This document shows, in pieces, positions 6,155 to 10,377 of a stretch of DNA of 10,377 nucleotides (its first letter is position 1; every line of letters begins with the position of its first letter). The DNA is from Lachnospiraceae bacterium UBA7160 (GTDB lineage Bacteria; Bacillota; Clostridia; Lachnospirales; Lachnospiraceae), in assembly GCA_002491565.1 (NCBI GenBank), contig DKWE01000093.1:12729-23105 (forward strand). Direction: 5' to 3'. The notes below the pieces were generated by a model. The model did no database searches. It was not told the origin of the DNA and saw nothing but the letters and a program-made list of their open reading frames with translations. A program made the position numbers and the translations under genes.

Positions 6155-9100
6155 CTATATTAAGGTGAACAACTCACCTGCCAGGTACTCCAACAGCGCA
6201 TAATTTTCCAGTTCCCGGTCAAATGCCTCTGTATCTCCTGTAATTTCCGCCTTCGCCATCCGGTTCAGCAGCTCGTACATCGTCACCCCGTCCGTCAGCC
6301 CTGCCATCGATACCAGTGGCCGCGGATCGGTACGCCGCACCTGCTTCCCGTCATCTTCTTCCAGATAGCACTCCAGCTCGTCTCCGTAGAACAGTGTAAA
6401 CTCTCTCACAAAAATACCCTCGAAGCAATTCTTCACCGGCTCTCTCGTGTAGTCTTCTCCGCTCCCCTTCTGTCGGTAGCAGATCGTCACCTGGCTTGCC
6501 GGATTGCCGACATACTCGACGAAGACCTTTCCCTCCATCTGATACGGCCGCAGAAGCGCGCGGTCAAACTGCTTCCAGAACGCAAAGCGCATCCCCTTCG
6601 CGCCAAACTCCTCCAGCAGCTGTGCCACATACTGCCGCTGCACTTCTGTCAGAGAAATCTGCTTCGCGTAATACTGCAGCAGCGCCAGACGGCAGACCTC
6701 CTCCTGCTCTCCGAGATGCCCGTACTTTTGCAGCTGCGCATATTCCTTCTCAAGATGCCGGAACACACAGTCTGCCACCGGGAGCCCGCGAACAAAATAC
6801 TCATAAGACTTCAGATTCAGATAGGCACGGCACAGCCGCCTGCGTCCCATTTTCTGCGTATACGCTTCAAACACCGGCTCCGAACCTTCCGTGCCGCTGC
6901 GCGTGAAGAGGATCATGACCAGAAGCTTCTCCTCCAGCAGCATGGTATCCAGCTCAAACCGCCGCGCCGCGTCCCAGACCTGCATCATATCAGAAATCGG
7001 GCCCTCGTAATAGAGCACCAGGTAGCGTAGCAGCTTATCATCGTATTTGCCGCTTGCAAAACAAAAATGGCAGAGATAAACCAGCACTTCATTTTCTGCA
7101 AATTCCAGATCCAGCACCATCCGGCTGCAGATCCGTACCAGCTGCACCAGCGGAATCTGTTCCGCCCCGTACATATCGAGCAGCGAAAATGCGTCACTGC
7201 ACATGCCCTCCTCCGCAAGCAGCGTAATCAGCGAAGCCTTGTCCAGCTTCACATAATCCGGATAGGCGATCTGCTGCAGAAACTCCTGCAGAGACTCCTC
7301 ACGCGGATGTGCCACATAATAGCCAAGTACCTCCCGGCGCAGCCCATCGCGGAATTCCTCCCGGAACTCCTTCCGCTCACAGCCCTTCCTCAGATAAGGG
7401 AGAGAATGACGGTTCACCGCGTGCTCCTTCAGACAGCCCTCACATACAAACAGCAGAATTCCCAGAAAATCCGGCGCCAGCTCCGTGCACCACTCAAGCA
7501 TCTGTGCATGGTCAAAAAGCTTTCGTTTTTCGGATAGCTGGTCAGCCGCATAGCGGACGCCCTGCGCATCCTCCAGCACCAGGGTGCTGTCCGCATCATA
7601 GATCGAAATCCGCGCCTTCCCATGCACAAAGACGGCAGACTGCTCCTGCAAAAGACGCGGTGAGTGCACCGTCACGCTGCGGATATCCGGCGAGGTACAC
7701 GTCACTTCATACGCAAACAGCATCTGCGAAAGCTGTTCAGCCATCAATCGTGTCAGAAGATTCTTCCGCAAAAACTTTTGATACAGAACTACGAGATCTT
7801 CTGTCAGCCTCCCGAGCTCCAGCTGATCCGACGCAAATTTTTCCATCGCGGGGCGAAAGGTACGCCACGTCTGCGGATCCTCCTCCTGGCGCTCACAGAT
7901 CACGCGGTAGATCGCCGCTCTCCTGCGGTAGTCCAACGACGTATCATAGGCAAAATACATGCGGATGATCTGCGGCATCTGCTGAAGATCCCTGTTCTTC
8001 GTCGACTCCATATAGGCCTCATACAGACCAGTGATCCGCAGCCCCCGGGAAACTCCCTTCTCGTACCAGCCAAATGCCTCCTCGTCCTGCCGCGCGCCCT
8101 TCATCAGCAGCTGGCAGATGACCTGCACCAGCCCCGCTGACGGCCAGCTCTCATATCCATCCACAAGAATCTCATACAAAAGCTTTGAGTATTTCCCATA
8201 GTGGGAAGCGAGCGCTTCCATCTGGCGGGTCATCTGCTCCGTCAGCACCTGCTCGCGCGCCGCAAACCGCAGCACCTGAAGTTCAAAGCTCCCAAGATGC
8301 CGCATCAAAAACGGATTCTCCGCGAGAATGAAGTACGCCTCCACATACAGAATCCGGCTTCTGCACCCGGCATAAAACTGCTCCTGGACTGCCTCATACC
8401 GCTCCGTCTGATCCCGCTGCAGCGATTCCTTCAAATACAGCAAAATCCATTGCAGCTGCCAGTTCGTCCGGTTCTTCGCGAACAGCGCACGGATTTCCTC
8501 CTCCACCTGGTCCACATACTCCGTCTCCTGATGGAAAAAGGTGGTCAGGTATCGGTAAAATCCATACCGGTCCGGTGTATTCAGCCTGTCCTGTCTTCCG
8601 CCGAGCGCCTCCAGTATGCGCAGCGCTTTCTGGCGCTTCCCGTCCGCATAATACAGCTGCACGAAAAACAGATCCGCAAATACGTCTGTTCCGCCCGCCC
8701 GCTGATAATTTCCAAGTGCACTGCACGAGCGCTCGATCCAGACAGACTGCGGAATCTTTTTCAATCGGAACGAAATGTATAAATTCTCCAGCTTTTTCTG
8801 CATCCGGCGGCACATCCGGTACTGAGCGTCCATCGCATGACTCCCTGCGCGCAAAGCCGTCACTTCCAGTGACAGCCTCTGGTATTGGGTAAGCAGCGTG
8901 ACTCTCGCAAAATTCTTCCCGGCATGCATCCTGCGCACATCAAAAATCAGCTTGAGGTCATAGGTGCTCCCTGCAAACTCATCCGTTGTAATCAGCACCT
9001 TCTCCGGCCGGACAAACTCTGCATCCGACTCCACGGCAATCTTCTGAAAGCCCCAGCCGCTCTTCGTAAGCTGCACGACCTCCGCCACAGACTCTGCAAG

Positions 9101-9712
9101 GCCCGTTACCGTCAGTTCCATGCGGTCCGCGCTGATGCGAATTGGATCCTTTTTCCCGGAACCTGTTAGAAATTCCTCCATGGACTGATAGCTGCACCCG
9201 GAGGCCGTCAGACTGTCATACAGTCCTTCCAATGCTAAATTTCCGGCTAAAACATTCCGGAAACCTGTCAAGAGGAAACAGCGGTACGCTTTCTGATAAT
9301 CCTCCTTTGCCAGTGCGACAAACTCCTCCAGGCTTCCTGCCGGAAGCTGCACCTCAGTCTCCTCCTTCGCCTCCTTGGAGCGCAAAACAAACGGAAGCCG
9401 GTATTCGCCAAGCTCACTGCAGATGGTAAAGAAACCGCTTTCCTCCTCCCCTCCCGGGAACCCATTCCCATCTGCCTGGAAGTGGATCTGACAGCGGGTA
9501 CCCTGAAACTCCGCTGGTTCACATCTCATGCGCGGAATCGAGGAATACACGCAGCCCTGGATTTTCCGCCCATCTGCGCTCTCTAAAGCAAAGCTCCCGC
9601 CCGATACTTTTCCGGACTCAATCGGCACCACAAGCTCCTCCGGCGTCATAACAAGCGCCGGAGTCTCATATTCAAATATCCCATTTTGTAATTGCTCGAT
9701 TTTTCTCTTCAA
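6155..9712 (-). CDS. DUF5717-type giant protein, 1185 aa
   Basis: I recognise this as the DUF5717 type (name from memory); the function is unknown. There is no signal peptide or membrane helix, so it should be cytosolic. Apparent layout: a beta-rich N-terminal module (about 1-115); a helical stretch (127-185); a second beta module (190-290); a long alpha-solenoid of TPR-like helices (295-670); a short beta insertion (675-725, with VFVHGKARISIYD); a second solenoid (735-1035); a beta-sandwich-like module (1060-1125, with VTICYRQ and FTLFYGDELECYL); and a helical tail. The start is TTG, directly after the nrdR TAA and in the same frame. AGGTGAT (9720-9726), inside the last nrdR codons, is seven bases upstream and supports it. 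The next gene, 57 bases on, is the pseudo-Hsp70. The architecture suggests a scaffold or assembly platform; that is inference. Confidence 0.85.
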   Translation of the reverse strand: MKRKIEQLQNGIFEYETPALVMTPEELVVPIESGKVSGGSFALESADGRKIQGCVYSSIPRMRCEPAEFQGTRCQIHFQADGNGFPGGEEESGFFTICSELGEYRLPFVLRSKEAKEETEVQLPAGSLEEFVALAKEDYQKAYRCFLLTGFRNVLAGNLALEGLYDSLTASGCSYQSMEEFLTGSGKKDPIRISADRMELTVTGLAESVAEVVQLTKSGWGFQKIAVESDAEFVRPEKVLITTDEFAGSTYDLKLIFDVRRMHAGKNFARVTLLTQYQRLSLEVTALRAGSHAMDAQYRMCRRMQKKLENLYISFRLKKIPQSVWIERSCSALGNYQRAGGTDVFADLFFVQLYYADGKRQKALRILEALGGRQDRLNTPDRYGFYRYLTTFFHQETEYVDQVEEEIRALFAKNRTNWQLQWILLYLKESLQRDQTERYEAVQEQFYAGCRSRILYVEAYFILAENPFLMRHLGSFELQVLRFAAREQVLTEQMTRQMEALASHYGKYSKLLYEILVDGYESWPSAGLVQVICQLLMKGARQDEEAFGWYEKGVSRGLRITGLYEAYMESTKNRDLQQMPQIIRMYFAYDTSLDYRRRAAIYRVICERQEEDPQTWRTFRPAMEKFASDQLELGRLTEDLVVLYQKFLRKNLLTRLMAEQLSQMLFAYEVTCTSPDIRSVTVHSPRLLQEQSAVFVHGKARISIYDADSTLVLEDAQGVRYAADQLSEKRKLFDHAQMLEWCTELAPDFLGILLFVCEGCLKEHAVNRHSLPYLRKGCERKEFREEFRDGLRREVLGYYVAHPREESLQEFLQQIAYPDYVKLDKASLITLLAEEGMCSDAFSLLDMYGAEQIPLVQLVRICSRMVLDLEFAENEVLVYLCHFCFASGKYDDKLLRYLVLYYEGPISDMMQVWDAARRFELDTMLLEEKLLVMILFTRSGTEGSEPVFEAYTQKMGRRRLCRAYLNLKSYEYFVRGLPVADCVFRHLEKEYAQLQKYGHLGEQEEVCRLALLQYYAKQISLTEVQRQYVAQLLEEFGAKGMRFAFWKQFDRALLRPYQMEGKVFVEYVGNPASQVTICYRQKGSGEDYTREPVKNCFEGIFVREFTLFYGDELECYLEEDDGKQVRRTDPRPLVSMAGLTDGVTMYELLNRMAKAEITGDTEAFDRELENYALLEYLAGELFTLI

Positions 9713-10162
9713 TTAGTTCATCACCTTTTTCAACTCGTCCATGAAGGTATTGACATCCTTGAACTCCCGGTATACTGACGCAAAACGAACGTAAGCGACA
9801 GCATCCAGCTCTTTCAGCTTCTGCATCACGATCTCCCCGATGACCTTGCTCTCGATCTCTTTTTCCTCCCGGTTGAAAATATCCTTTTCCACCTCGTCGA
9901 GCATTTCCCGGATCTTCTGGATCGGGGTCGGACGCTTATAGCAGGCACGCATCACACCATCTTCGATCTTGCTCCGCTCATACTGTTCCCTCGTCTGATC
10001 CTTCTTAATCACAATCAGCGGAATCGTTTCGACCTTTTCAAACGTCGTGAAACGCTTGCCGCATGCATCACACATCCGCCTGCGGCGGATCGAGCTATTG
10101 TCATCTGCCGGTCTTGAATCCACGACCCGCGTATTATCCTGGTTACAAAACGGACACTTCAT
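9713..10162 (-). CDS. nrdR: Transcriptional repressor NrdR
   Basis: NrdR senses ATP/dATP and represses ribonucleotide reductase operons by binding paired NrdR boxes. The 149-residue protein has the normal family length. The N-terminal zinc ribbon has Cys3, Cys6, Cys31 and Cys34 (MKCPFC and CDACGKRF), with the DNA-binding basic stretch IRRRR before the second pair. The ATP-cone domain occupies about 46-136, opening with IPLIVIKKDQTREQY and including FASVYREFKDV (127-137). AGGAGG stands seven bases before the ATG, and a consensus promoter lies about 90 bases upstream. No ribonucleotide reductase gene is in this window, and I see no NrdR-box pair upstream of nrdR. It is the first gene of the operon with the DUF5717-type gene, whose TTG start touches its stop codon. 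Confidence 0.97.
   Translation of the reverse strand: MKCPFCNQDNTRVVDSRPADDNSSIRRRRMCDACGKRFTTFEKVETIPLIVIKKDQTREQYERSKIEDGVMRACYKRPTPIQKIREMLDEVEKDIFNREEKEIESKVIGEIVMQKLKELDAVAYVRFASVYREFKDVNTFMDELKKVMN
9720..9726 (-). promoter_or_regulatory. Shine-Dalgarno inside nrdR for the TTG-initiated DUF5717-type gene
   Basis: AGGTGAT, a seven-base complement to the 16S 3' end, overlaps codons for the last residues of NrdR (KKVMN) and ends seven bases before TTG 9712. It argues for true reinitiation at TTG rather than an artefact. Confidence 0.7.
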
Positions 10163-10248
10163 CCTTTCCCCTCCTTTTGCTCCCTGTATCTATTTCCAGA
10201 CTGTACTCACACCCCTTCCTGTGAAGCGCAGCCCTTTCCTTCCTACTG

Positions 10249-10277
10249 AGTATAACGGAAACAGGAAACACTGTCAA
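10249..10277 (-). promoter_or_regulatory. Sigma-A promoter of the nrdR operon
   Basis: On the minus strand a perfect TTGACA (10277-10272) and TATACT (10254-10249) are separated by exactly 17 bases. Transcription would start near 10242, giving a leader of about 80 bases. It should drive nrdR and, by close spacing, the three following genes. The rest of 10163-10377 holds no gene that I can support. Confidence 0.85.
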
Positions 10278-10377
10278 TCAAGAATCATATCATAAATCAG
10301 AAAACCAGTTACAGTTCAGGGGGCTAACCCGGACGAGAAGTATGTCCAGAGGATTGCAAGCTCGTAAAGTGAGTCTT

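Noticed and set aside
10290..10364. Short plus-strand frame ending ...PDEKYVQRIASS near the right edge
   Set aside because: It is about 23 codons, bounded by stops on both sides, with no start codon or binding site. It looks protein-like but cannot be supported as a gene or a remnant.

Overview
The window reads as a chromosomal segment of a moderately GC-rich anaerobic Firmicute, most likely a member of the Lachnospiraceae. The basis is the two very divergent large proteins that I recognise as the DUF5717 and DUF5716 types (as I recall, essentially confined to that family), the class of PurA and PurB, strong Gram-positive ribosome binding sites and consensus sigma-A promoters. No mobile element, tRNA, rRNA or CRISPR array is visible.

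Layout. Positions 1-97 hold no convincing gene. A 90-residue protein of unknown function lies on the minus strand (98-370). A small two-helix membrane protein (523-819, plus) follows, with its own near-consensus promoter. Everything else is on the minus strand and is transcribed from right to left: nrdR (10162-9713), a 1185-residue DUF5717-type protein (9712-6155), a 424-residue DUF5716-type protein (6097-4823), a 264-residue TPR-like protein (4768-3974), purB (3830-2397) and purA (2147-867). A consensus promoter sits upstream of nrdR. purA has its own strong promoter within the purB-purA gap and ends in a rho-independent terminator. The purB upstream gap is rich in palindromes but has no clear promoter.

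Function. purB and purA catalyse the two AMP-branch steps: adenylosuccinate synthesis from IMP (PurA) and cleavage to AMP (PurB, which also cleaves SAICAR in the IMP pathway). NrdR is the ATP/dATP-sensing repressor of ribonucleotide reductase genes. These three make a nucleotide-metabolism neighbourhood.

The most interesting part is the three uncharacterised genes between nrdR and purB. Read residue by residue, the DUF5716-type protein follows the whole order of landmarks of an Hsp70: ATPase-domain elements, then a substrate-binding beta domain. Its two phosphate-binding glycine-rich loops have been replaced and it has no alpha-helical lid. It looks like a pseudo-Hsp70. It is flanked by a giant mixed beta/alpha-solenoid protein and a small TPR-like protein, the classes of scaffold that accompany Hsp70s. 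I infer a cytosolic chaperone-like or scaffold complex whose role is unknown. The giant gene starts with TTG directly after the nrdR stop codon, in the same frame.
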